Assembly (NCBI GenBank): GCA_023459355.1 | Contig: JAEWUM010000055.1 | Location: 1 to 19,715, forward strand | Source: Bacteroidota bacterium | Lineage (GTDB): Bacteria; Bacteroidota; Bacteroidia; Bacteroidales; Paludibacteraceae | Reading direction: 5' to 3' | DNA length: 19,715 nucleotides | Shown: positions 7,736 to 14,615 of the stretch, piece after piece | Position numbering within the stretch: the stretch's first letter is position 1 | How the letters are laid out: each line of letters begins with the position of its first letter | The notes under the pieces: generated by a model | Databases searched by the model: none | The model's input: only the letters and a program-made list of their open reading frames with translations | Told to the model about the DNA's origin: nothing | Translations under genes and position numbers: made by a program

Positions 7736-8406
7736 TATTGAACACCTTCTTCTCTCCGAGATTTTTGTTTTAAAAACACAATGAGTACATAAAAAACACC
7801 CATCAGAAACAAAGGTAATAGCCCATCACCGACAGGAACACTCACTAATTGGTCATCCTGACCTGGGTTTCCTCCGGGATGGGTAATGTCGCCTTCCCTG
7901 TAGTCATTGACAGGATTTAGCGGAACAAAAGCTTTGAAACCATTTCCGGATGAGACTCCTCCCGCAATCAAACCACTTCCATTCTGATTGCCTGAAACTG
8001 CATTCCCATTATCCGATCTGATTAATGGCAATGAGGGCATTACATTTACGCCCTGCCCCGTAACGGGATTATTATCCTTATTCATACGGTTATCAAGCAA
8101 CCCTCCTGAATACGGCGAAATAGATGCAAGACCAGAATTACCATTTTGAGCAAGAGCTGCAGAACCAGCTTTTGTAACCGTTTTCTTACTCAAATCTTTC
8201 CCTATCAGACTCCGGGCTGTTGTTTGGGATGTTTGGGGTGAACGATAAGTGCTGTTTATATGATCCATTTTGGAGAAATCAACACCGGGACTTACATAAA
8301 CAGGATAGTCGGAGAGAAAAAGCTCATTCGCTCCCTTTGAATTCAGAAGTATGATCCCTAGTCCCAGAATCACCACACAAAATAATATGTATAAAAACTC
8401 TTTCAT
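7735..8406 (-). CDS. Low-complexity envelope protein with PVGDG-TM-basic C-terminal tail
   Basis: A 223-residue protein that I do not recognise as a named family. Residues 4-21 are a hydrophobic segment (signal anchor or uncleaved signal). Residues ~45-185 are rich in Gly, Ser, Asn and Pro and probably disordered. The end consists of PVGDG (191-195), a membrane helix (196-213) and the basic run KQKSRR. A short conserved motif, a helix and positive charges at the C-terminus is the layout of protein-sorting tails such as PEP-CTERM and LPXTG; that this one is a sorting tail is inference. It is the last gene of the operon, 7 bp after the T9SS-tailed protein, and is likely its membrane partner or anchor. 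Confidence 0.6.
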   Translation of the reverse strand: MKEFLYILFCVVILGLGIILLNSKGANELFLSDYPVYVSPGVDFSKMDHINSTYRSPQTSQTTARSLIGKDLSKKTVTKAGSAALAQNGNSGLASISPYSGGLLDNRMNKDNNPVTGQGVNVMPSLPLIRSDNGNAVSGNQNGSGLIAGGVSSGNGFKAFVPLNPVNDYREGDITHPGGNPGQDDQLVSVPVGDGLLPLFLMGVFYVLIVFLKQKSRREEGVQ

Positions 8407-8413
8407 TCCGTGT

Positions 8414-10438
8414 TTACTTTCTGATCAATATCTTCTCTGTTTTATGAACTGCTCCTGCATTTGCCTTTAAAATCATAACCCCTCCGTTATCCTGAACGTT
8501 GAATGAGCTATATGCACCTGCTTTTAAACTACCCGTTTTCAATATTCGACCGGCAACATCATAAAGTGCATATATACCATTGTTTTCGGTTAAATTATGA
8601 ATAATAACCCTCCTATCATCTACGCTGTAAATCTTGATCAAGTCATCTCCGGATAGATTTGTATCTGAACTTGTAGTAATTTTAAACCGATTAGGAGACA
8701 CACCTGACTCCGTAACGGAGAAACTATAAAAAGTAGTGTCAGGCTGAATATCAACAACCTTACCTTCCTGCATATCAATAAGATATAAATCAGGATAAAC
8801 CTCATTCATATTGCTGTTTACAATTTTCAGGGTATAGTTATCATCTTTACCTGGTACAAAATGCAAATAGATATCATTAAAGTCATTCACCGTATTCACC
8901 TGAAGATCTCCAGCCGGTTCATTGGCATAAATCATGGCAGAACCTTCTTTACTGAACATCTTAAAACCATCCCATCCATTGTCAAATTGTTTACTTGCAG
9001 TGGACTCATACAAAAGCCAAACGCGATCCAATGCCCGTTGCCCACTTAATTCAACCGCCAAATACGGGTTAACCGGACTAATCTTTTTTGCTCTTTGCCG
9101 GGTTGTATTTCTGGTTGCTGAAACATAAGGGATAGAAACACTCCCCTGATTTGCAGTTGCTCTGACAATGAAGCCCTGCATAGATGGGATTGCCGGCAAA
9201 ATCAAACTTGCAGCATTCTGAGGAACAGCCAGATATTGGCCCCTGCCTGTACCAAGCCGTCCGTTTTCCTGATCTTCATTCCAATCAGCATAAGATCCTG
9301 AATGATATATATAAACAGTTGCTTCTGTGTTGGCCCCAAACACCATATCACTTATGTTGATTGAAGCTGTGTACGGATTTGCAAGTAAATGCTGACCTGC
9401 ATAATAGGGAACTGCCGACTTGGTCAATGCAATTGTTGTATCTCTGTTCTCAAGAATACCCTTAAAAGTGTAGATCTTTTCACCAGGCTGAGCTAATTCA
9501 TATCCTCTGAACGATGTAAGCATATCATTTACAGTCAGATTTTGCCATTTACTATAACCCGTCAGGTCTTCCCTCAACCATCTTATATACCAACCTGTAT
9601 CTGGTTCGGGGGGCAAAGGGCTTAAAGATCGCATCGGGATACCAAAAAACTGCCAGTTGAATTTATCCAAATCATCGTCCGGTAAATTTTCATTGATATA
9701 CGCCATAGAATACATCTCAACAGTTGCGGAAACGGGTGCAGAATAAGGATTTCTGAAAATCAATGTTCCATTTGGAGATGTCGCAGATGCTTTGATGTGA
9801 ATTTTATCCGGATTTGTATTATTAATCGTTGTTTTAACTTCGAGTTGGGCCAGCGTATCAATATATATTTTACCCGCTTCTCCAATTAAAATAATTGATT
9901 TAGAAACAGCATCAGGATTTGTCACCGTAACTTCATTCACAACGGTAACCACATCATGCTCAGTAGGTATACGTCCTACATTCCATTTAGCGATATTATT
10001 CCAGATACCATTGCCCCGGTTAAATATCATGGAATATTCAACAGCTCCGATGTCAATCCGTCCATTGTATATCCGGGGATTGCCATTTACATCTTTATCA
10101 GGCACATAAGACGGGACTGATTGATTTCCGGCATTTACAAAATCAGTAACCGGCGAAACGTAATAAGAAAACTCATCTTTAGGCCAAACAACATGATCTT
10201 TATATTCCGTCGTACCCAGAATTGCTTTGTTCCCTGTTCCTGCCGGCACTACATCGCCTCTCACAGCGGAATAGCTCAACACAACAGACGGTCCGAACTG
10301 ATTGTATTTCTGATCATTATCAACAATTGAATTTGACACAGTCAGACTGCCCGCTATACTTACAGGAGCAGTTTGAGCTATTGCCGTACAACTTAATGAC
10401 AGCAAGACAAACATCAATATGTTATTTAACCATTTCAT
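8414..10438 (-). CDS. Secreted beta-helix C-terminal segment with T9SS type A-like sorting domain
   Basis: A 674-residue exported protein. Signal peptide 1-21 (...SCTAIAQ). Residues 22-135 resemble only the closing part of a right-handed beta-helix adhesin: one rung (SLTVSNSIVDND) and the terminal 'VNGNPRIYNGRIDIGAVEY' (117-135), the choice-of-anchor Q-like ending. Residues ~141-205 (GIWNNIAKWNVGRIPTEHDV...) look like a further beta-helical module. Residues ~250-590 carry the 'HLLANPYTASINISD' and 'IPSMQGFIVRA' motifs common in large Bacteroidota adhesins. The last ~75 residues (ALYDVAGRILKTGSLKAGAY ... KTEKILIRK) match T9SS type A tails, which direct export through the outer membrane and surface attachment. 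The start directly abuts the stop of the upstream gene. The N-terminal rungs expected of such an adhesin are absent here but are found in the two preceding genes. Confidence 0.78.
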   Translation of the reverse strand: MKWLNNILMFVLLSLSCTAIAQTAPVSIAGSLTVSNSIVDNDQKYNQFGPSVVLSYSAVRGDVVPAGTGNKAILGTTEYKDHVVWPKDEFSYYVSPVTDFVNAGNQSVPSYVPDKDVNGNPRIYNGRIDIGAVEYSMIFNRGNGIWNNIAKWNVGRIPTEHDVVTVVNEVTVTNPDAVSKSIILIGEAGKIYIDTLAQLEVKTTINNTNPDKIHIKASATSPNGTLIFRNPYSAPVSATVEMYSMAYINENLPDDDLDKFNWQFFGIPMRSLSPLPPEPDTGWYIRWLREDLTGYSKWQNLTVNDMLTSFRGYELAQPGEKIYTFKGILENRDTTIALTKSAVPYYAGQHLLANPYTASINISDMVFGANTEATVYIYHSGSYADWNEDQENGRLGTGRGQYLAVPQNAASLILPAIPSMQGFIVRATANQGSVSIPYVSATRNTTRQRAKKISPVNPYLAVELSGQRALDRVWLLYESTASKQFDNGWDGFKMFSKEGSAMIYANEPAGDLQVNTVNDFNDIYLHFVPGKDDNYTLKIVNSNMNEVYPDLYLIDMQEGKVVDIQPDTTFYSFSVTESGVSPNRFKITTSSDTNLSGDDLIKIYSVDDRRVIIHNLTENNGIYALYDVAGRILKTGSLKAGAYSSFNVQDNGGVMILKANAGAVHKTEKILIRK

Positions 10439-11338
10439 TTAATTATGAGTTATAATTGACATCGGACGAACTTTCAAGCTTACTGATTTAGCCGTATTTG
10501 CCGGTTGTTGAGAGGAATGTGGAAAGAAATATGACCAAGCCTGCTGACGGGAATATTCATTTGAAGACCAATGATTCCCGGAGATTGTTGTTTTACCTAA
10601 TTTCATAAGCACATGATTAACAAGTGTCAATTCATCTTCCAACACCCTTAACTGTCCTAACGACGGCAGAAACCATTTTGCTTCTTCTCCTGATATCCTT
10701 TTATATTCATAACTGTATTTTGCAGCGCAATTAGTGATTGTCAGAGCATACGACATCGGCGGGTTTTGAACAAATCCGGGTTCGTTTACGATCAAAGAAG
10801 TATTCATCCTTCCTTCATAATCCATCAAAGCAGCTTCTGCATTAGGAAAGTTAAACAACCCCGGAATGTCAATCGGATTGTAACCGCTGCTACCGGTCAT
10901 CCCGTTCGGACACCATATCGTATTTGACTCGGTGACCGCAATAATCCAGGAACGTCCATCCATATAATTGTTATTCGTATTACTCCAGAAACAAACCCCT
11001 ACTACATTCGATGCACTATATCCTTCCGGAAAAACAAGATTTCCATTCGTATCATACTGAGGTGTGTACACAACTCCATCATCAAAAAACAGATCACCCG
11101 GATTTACAATAGAAGTTTTCAGATAAAAATTATCTTTGATGGTGCTGTTCATCACTTCGCCCGTTGTACCAGCCACACCAAAACCGGTAACAGCATAATT
11201 ATTAGTTACAATACTGTTTATCAGCTTTCCGTTATTTCTGATATAAACACCTCCTCCTTCTGCAGTTTGCGAATAAGCCACTGCAAGAAAGACAAAACTG
11301 CTTAACAACAGCAATAATATTTTTATCTTTTGTTTCAT
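10439..11338 (-). CDS. Secreted protein: beta-helix rungs plus DUF1566/FISUMP-like domain (second paralog)
   Basis: A 299-residue exported protein. Signal peptide 1-24 (...LAVAYSQ). Residues 27-70 are two or three beta-helix rungs (GGGVYIRNNGKLINSIVTNN, then GEVMNSTIKDN) with no start or end cap. Residues 80-120 contain the 'GDLFFDDG...YDTNGNLVFPEGY...VVGVCFWS' lead-in, and residues 205-293 the DUF1566/FISUMP-type core: 'AAKYSYEY', 'WFLPSLGQLRVLEDE', 'GNHWSSNEYSRQQAWSYFF' and 'SVSLKVRP'. Such domains are thought to adopt a C-type-lectin-like fold and mediate surface recognition. There is no T9SS tail or lipobox. An in-frame TTG lies at 11347, but the ATG at 11338 gives a normal signal peptide. 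It is a partial paralog of the gene just upstream (5-bp gap), and its stop abuts the next start. Confidence 0.75.
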   Translation of the reverse strand: MKQKIKILLLLLSSFVFLAVAYSQTAEGGGVYIRNNGKLINSIVTNNYAVTGFGVAGTTGEVMNSTIKDNFYLKTSIVNPGDLFFDDGVVYTPQYDTNGNLVFPEGYSASNVVGVCFWSNTNNNYMDGRSWIIAVTESNTIWCPNGMTGSSGYNPIDIPGLFNFPNAEAALMDYEGRMNTSLIVNEPGFVQNPPMSYALTITNCAAKYSYEYKRISGEEAKWFLPSLGQLRVLEDELTLVNHVLMKLGKTTISGNHWSSNEYSRQQAWSYFFPHSSQQPANTAKSVSLKVRPMSIITHN

Positions 11339-11343
11339 TTCAA

Positions 11344-12555
11344 TCAATTCTGAGTCTGACTTTTTACCGAAACCGGGACAATATACCCACTCTGTGTTTT
11401 ATTACCTCTTGCCAGTCCCCATCCCCCCCAGGGATAAGAGTAAGTAGATAATGCCCATATCTCATCAGAATCGTATTCTGATGATGATACGTAAAAATCT
11501 TTTTTAAACATGGGTGTCTGAGCAGTGGTCCAACCCAGCACATCACGCGCACATGCCTCCATTTGCGGAAACACCTCCCACATCTTATACAGTTCTCCTC
11601 CTGAAGGAAGATGCCATTGCCCCTGTGTACCAGCCGGGATATTGTATTCATTCACATATTTTGCAGCATAATCATTATTATACCAGGGATTACCTCCCAT
11701 TTGTGCAATCCATCTTGGAATATATGCATTCAGTGAATCCGTATTTGCCCGACCGTCAAAATCCGATCTGGCATCATTCGACAAGGCAATATTGGGAATT
11801 CCGGGCACATCAAAAGTCGGGTTAAAAAACATTTTTTTTGATGTACTGACCTTCGCCATCACATAAAACTTATTTGCAGTAGGCGATGGGTCGACATAAA
11901 AAATAATACCCTGCACCACTTTTCCTGCCGGAATACCACCACTCAGTGTCGCAATAATTTTCCCCTGCTGGTTCAGGGAATAAACCGGCTGTAAAATAGT
12001 TCCGTCTGTACAATAAATATCACCAATACTTGCCACAAAAGTACCAGGAATAGTTGCAGGTGAAGGAGTTACTTCCGATGCAACATTATTATGGATAATA
12101 CAATTCATCACAACACCCCCGTCAATCAGCACACCGCCACCTGAACCATTGATAGAATTTGGGATGGAATCAAAAACATAGCCTTTGGTAATCACGAATC
12201 CATCCAATGTACCATATACTGTCGCCACCCGATGCGCGTAATTGCCATCTAAAACCGATTGCTGATTTGAACTGGCATTTCCGGGATAAATTCTATCGCT
12301 ATACGATGTTGCATTGACAGGGAAACCTCCTATTATAGTCACACCCGAAGGCACAATAATCTCTTCTTCCGTATAATTCCCTGCCGCCACCCAGATTGTA
12401 GCCGGAGCAGAAACCCCGGAAAGTGCTGCTGAAATAGATGTAAAACCGGCTGCACTTCCTATTGTATTGCTGAAATTAACAGTTCTGTCAGGTAATTGCG
12501 AATACGAAAAGAATGCAAACAGGCTACTTAATATGATTAAATATTTTTTCTTCAT
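11344..12555 (-). CDS. Secreted protein: beta-helix N-terminal segment plus DUF1566/FISUMP-like domain (first paralog)
   Basis: A 403-residue exported protein. Signal peptide 1-20 (...FAFFSYSQ). Residues 38-155 match the opening of a Bacteroidota right-handed beta-helix: 'SISAALSG...ATIWVAAGNYTEE', 'VPSGVTIIGGF', 'QQSVLDGNYAHRVATVYGTL' then 'DGFVITKG', and 'GGGVLIDGGVVMNCIIHNN'. Residues 177-221 are the 'GDIYCTDG...VVQGIIFYV' lead-in, and 295-397 the DUF1566/FISUMP-like core ('AAKYVNEY', 'WHLPSGGELYKMWE', 'FYVSSSEYDSDEIWAL', 'IVPVSVKS'). There is no T9SS tail. The frame is open from an ATG at 12591, but that adds 12 polar residues before the signal peptide, so 12555 is preferred. It is first in the operon, behind the promoter at 12838-12870 and a leader of ~275 nt. 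Confidence 0.75.
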   Translation of the reverse strand: MKKKYLIILSSLFAFFSYSQLPDRTVNFSNTIGSAAGFTSISAALSGVSAPATIWVAAGNYTEEEIIVPSGVTIIGGFPVNATSYSDRIYPGNASSNQQSVLDGNYAHRVATVYGTLDGFVITKGYVFDSIPNSINGSGGGVLIDGGVVMNCIIHNNVASEVTPSPATIPGTFVASIGDIYCTDGTILQPVYSLNQQGKIIATLSGGIPAGKVVQGIIFYVDPSPTANKFYVMAKVSTSKKMFFNPTFDVPGIPNIALSNDARSDFDGRANTDSLNAYIPRWIAQMGGNPWYNNDYAAKYVNEYNIPAGTQGQWHLPSGGELYKMWEVFPQMEACARDVLGWTTAQTPMFKKDFYVSSSEYDSDEIWALSTYSYPWGGWGLARGNKTQSGYIVPVSVKSQTQN

Positions 12556-12837
12556 CCTGGAAAAACAATGTAAACGCCTAATAAAAGTCATATAACAGCA
12601 ACAACTTTAAATAGTGTTTGTTTTATAATTTCTGAAGTGTTTATTATAAATTAATAAAAATAAATAAACAAGATGGTACCAGACGGGACCGGCTGCCTGC
12701 AAATTAAATGATTGTTTATACCCAAATAAGCAAACCGGCAAAGGACAAATAAAATTTACAACTTAAACAAAAACAGACCTTAAATCAAGACTTGAGATAA
12801 TTTACTTTTAAGCAACACCTACACGTATATAACGGCA
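12556..12837 (-). other. Long untranslated leader of the surface-protein operon
   Basis: There is no gene between the start of the first surface-protein gene and the predicted promoter; the gap to the MarR gene is about 410 bp in all. It is mostly AT-rich, with a short GC-rich patch at about 12674-12700 (contains GGTACC and GGGACCGGC). I could not fold this into a known riboswitch or a convincing hairpin. Confidence 0.35.
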
Positions 12838-12870
12838 CAAAGATACTTTATTATATGGGACAACACAAAA
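12838..12870 (-). promoter_or_regulatory. Promoter of the surface-protein operon
   Basis: On the minus strand TTTTG (complement of 12866-12870), a 20-bp spacer, then TATCTTTG (complement of 12838-12845). Both elements match the Bacteroidota consensus. It lies between the MarR stop (12966) and the first surface-protein gene, with a start near 12831. Confidence 0.65.
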
Positions 12871-12965
12871 AAAACAATGTTTTTTGACATAAAAAACGTT
12901 ATTTATCACGTTAACTTGTTTAAATTGAAGTTAAAATAGGCACCATAATACGGTTAATATTAACT

Positions 12966-13640
12966 CTATTCATTTAAACCGGCTATTTCTTCCAATCCGG
13001 CCTGTTTTTGATTCAGGAATATGTCATTATGATAATCATCCAGTTTGCGGAGTAAATAAACCAGGGTCTGTTGCTCATCTTTGCTTAACTTTCCAACGAT
13101 TATTCTGGCAACCATATTCATCTGTGGTAATATGGAAATAAGCTCTTTCCTACCTGCATCCGTGATCCTGATCCTCTTACTCCGCTTGTCGACCTCATCA
13201 TCAAACTGACAAATGTACCCTTTTTTTATCAACCGATTGATAATCTCAATACCGGAAGTCTTTTCCATTACCTGAATATTTATTAATTCCTGTTTGGAAA
13301 GACTCTCGTAAGTAAGCAAAGTAATTAAAAATGAGAATTCATCTGCAGTATTAATCTTACTTCCTTTCAACGCTTTTTTAATGTAGTTCTTGGCATATCT
13401 GAAAAGCAATGAAACCAAAATAGAAATATCCGTCGAAATTTTACTGTTAACTGACTGGTCCATCAGAAAATCATCCTTTCCTCCACTTATTGCATCCCGC
13501 TTAAGCGATGCTATCTCTATATTCTTATTGAGAAAACCTATAAAATCAGCCGTACTCAGCTTTCGACCATCTCTCTCATTATCTGCAACATAAAGCTCCA
13601 GATAATCAAGCAGATCAAGCAAAATATGTTTCGCTTTCAT
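12966..13640 (-). CDS. MarR-family transcriptional regulator of the carotenoid operon
   Basis: A 224-residue regulator, longer than the usual ~140-150 because of an ~75-residue N-terminal helical extension. The winged helix lies at ~95-165: recognition region 'LSKQELINIQVMEKTSGIEIINRLIKKGYI' in two parts and the basic wing 'DKRSKRIRITDAGRKEL' (151-167), which are typical MarR features. A dimerisation helix follows ('LSKDEQQTLVYLLRKLDDYH'). The frame is open from a GTG at 13652, but the ATG at 13640 fits the -7 box at 13664-13671. It is divergent from crtB, with 13692-13741 holding paired inverted repeats between the two promoters, so control of both itself and the carotenoid genes is inferred. 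MarR-type regulators next to crt genes are known in other Bacteroidota. The effector is unknown. Confidence 0.82.
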   Translation of the reverse strand: MKAKHILLDLLDYLELYVADNERDGRKLSTADFIGFLNKNIEIASLKRDAISGGKDDFLMDQSVNSKISTDISILVSLLFRYAKNYIKKALKGSKINTADEFSFLITLLTYESLSKQELINIQVMEKTSGIEIINRLIKKGYICQFDDEVDKRSKRIRITDAGRKELISILPQMNMVARIIVGKLSKDEQQTLVYLLRKLDDYHNDIFLNQKQAGLEEIAGLNE

Positions 13641-13663
13641 AAAAATAAACACTTAAAACAACA

Positions 13664-13697
13664 CAAAAATACAATTATTTTTTGTTATGACTACAAA
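13664..13697 (-). promoter_or_regulatory. Probable promoter of the MarR gene
   Basis: On the minus strand TATTTTTG (complement of 13664-13671) fits TAnnTTTG. A TTTG (complement of 13694-13697) lies 22 bp upstream, slightly further than usual and inside the left arm of the inverted repeat 13692-13714. That arrangement would allow autorepression. Confidence 0.5.
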
Positions 13698-13714
13698 TTT
13701 AGAACAAATTTGTA
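13692..13714. promoter_or_regulatory. Candidate MarR operator 1
   Basis: A perfect inverted repeat, TACAAATTT-N5-AAATTTGTA (arms 13692-13700 and 13706-13714). It overlaps the MarR -33 element and ends 9 bp before the crtB -33 element. A 23-bp palindrome between divergent regulator and target is the normal setting for MarR binding. Confidence 0.6.
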
Positions 13715-13717
13715 CTT

Positions 13718-13741
13718 ATTTTGTTTGGTATAATACAAAAT
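13718..13741. promoter_or_regulatory. Candidate MarR operator 2
   Basis: A second inverted repeat, ATTTTGT-N10-ACAAAAT (arms 13718-13724 and 13735-13741), covering the crtB -33 element and most of its spacer. Its right half, TACAAAA, resembles the half-site of operator 1. Binding here would block crtB transcription. Confidence 0.42.
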
Positions 13742-13754
13742 CATACTATATTTG
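13724..13754 (+). promoter_or_regulatory. Promoter of the carotenoid operon (crtB)
   Basis: TTTG at 13724-13727, a 19-bp spacer and TATATTTG at 13747-13754: a perfect consensus match. Transcription should begin near 13760, only ~15 nt before the ATG at 13775, which rules out the in-frame TTG start at 13721. Confidence 0.78.
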
Positions 13755-13774
13755 CTCGTCAAATGAATCAAATT

Positions 13775-14611
13775 ATGGAAGTATACAACAAAGCAACTTT
13801 TAAAATTGCACAGCTTATTACCAAATCTTACAGCACATCTTTTTACAGTGCTGTAAGCATGCTTGAAAAAGATATGCGTTCGGCTGTTTTCGGGGTCTAT
13901 GGTTTTGTCAGGCTTGCCGATGAGATTGTGGATACTTTTCATGATTATAACAAAGAAAAGTTATTAGATAAACTCGAAAACGACTTGAAGGAAGCCATAG
14001 CTGAAAGAATCAGCACTAATCCGGTTTTACATGCTTTTCAGCAGGTTGTAAATGAATATGATATTCCGTACGAATTAATAGATGCTTTCATGCAGAGTAT
14101 GAAAGCAGATCTGAATAAGAAGGACTATACAAATAAAGATGAAACGGAACAATATATATATGGGTCAGCCAATGTAGTAGGACTGATGTGTCTGAAAATT
14201 TTCACCCACGGAAATAAGCACTCATATGAGGAGTTGAAACTACCGGCGATGAAACTAGGCTCAGCTTTTCAAAAAGTAAATTTTCTGAGGGATCTAAAAA
14301 CCGATATACACGACTTACAACGCACTTATTTTTGCAATTGCCGGATGGATTCATTTGATGAACAGGCAAAAACTATAATTGTGGATGAGGTTAAAGTTGA
14401 ATTTCAGGAGGCTTACAAAGGTATCGGCTTTTTGCCCGGGCGTTCCCGTCTGGCAGTATTAACAGCCTATTTGTATTATTCAACATTATTAAAGAAAATT
14501 GAACACACCCCTTCCTCACAGATATTGCATGTCAGGGTACGCATTTCGAATTTCAAAAAAACCTTGTTATTGCTGAAAGCTTTATTCATGTATAAACTAA
14601 AAATGATTTGA
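13775..14611 (+). CDS. crtB: Phytoene synthase (squalene/phytoene synthase family)
   Basis: A 278-residue enzyme that condenses two geranylgeranyl diphosphates to phytoene, the first committed carotenoid step. Both aspartate-rich diphosphate-binding motifs are present: DEIVD at 49-53, within 'FGVYGFVRLADEIVDTF', and RDLKTD at 172-177 in 'GSAFQKVNFLRDLKTD', followed by 'LQRTYF'. The N-terminal 'SYSTSFYSAVSML' is also a family hallmark. Length is normal. The open frame extends upstream to 13721, but the promoter lies inside that stretch. ATGs at 13763 and 13775 are both possible; 13775 leaves a short leader and gives the normal family N-terminus. It is first in the operon, 4 bp before idi. The carotenoid gene neighbours make squalene synthesis unlikely. 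Confidence 0.92.
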   Translation: MEVYNKATFKIAQLITKSYSTSFYSAVSMLEKDMRSAVFGVYGFVRLADEIVDTFHDYNKEKLLDKLENDLKEAIAERISTNPVLHAFQQVVNEYDIPYELIDAFMQSMKADLNKKDYTNKDETEQYIYGSANVVGLMCLKIFTHGNKHSYEELKLPAMKLGSAFQKVNFLRDLKTDIHDLQRTYFCNCRMDSFDEQAKTIIVDEVKVEFQEAYKGIGFLPGRSRLAVLTAYLYYSTLLKKIEHTPSSQILHVRVRISNFKKTLLLLKALFMYKLKMI

Positions 14612-14615
14612 CAAT

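Noticed and set aside
11364..11825. ORFs on both strands inside the first surface-protein gene
   Set aside because: Shadow frames of a conserved DUF1566-like domain coding region.
10439..12555. Diversity-generating retroelement targets
   Set aside because: DUF1566-like domains can have a C-type-lectin-like fold like DGR variable proteins, but there is no reverse transcriptase gene and I saw no template/variable repeat pair in the window.
8414..12591. Simple frameshift or stop-codon break of one large adhesin gene
   Set aside because: Each of the three pieces starts with its own well-formed signal peptide and two of them carry an extra domain, so point mutation of one gene does not explain the layout.
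12865..12890. Terminator-like AAAAAACA...TGTTTTTT symmetry
   Set aside because: The loop would be a single base and the stem is almost pure A-T; it also overlaps the promoter of the surface-protein operon.
13691..13942. Small minus-strand ORF over the crtB start
   Set aside because: It lies antisense to conserved crtB sequence and across the two promoters; its translation has no protein-like features.
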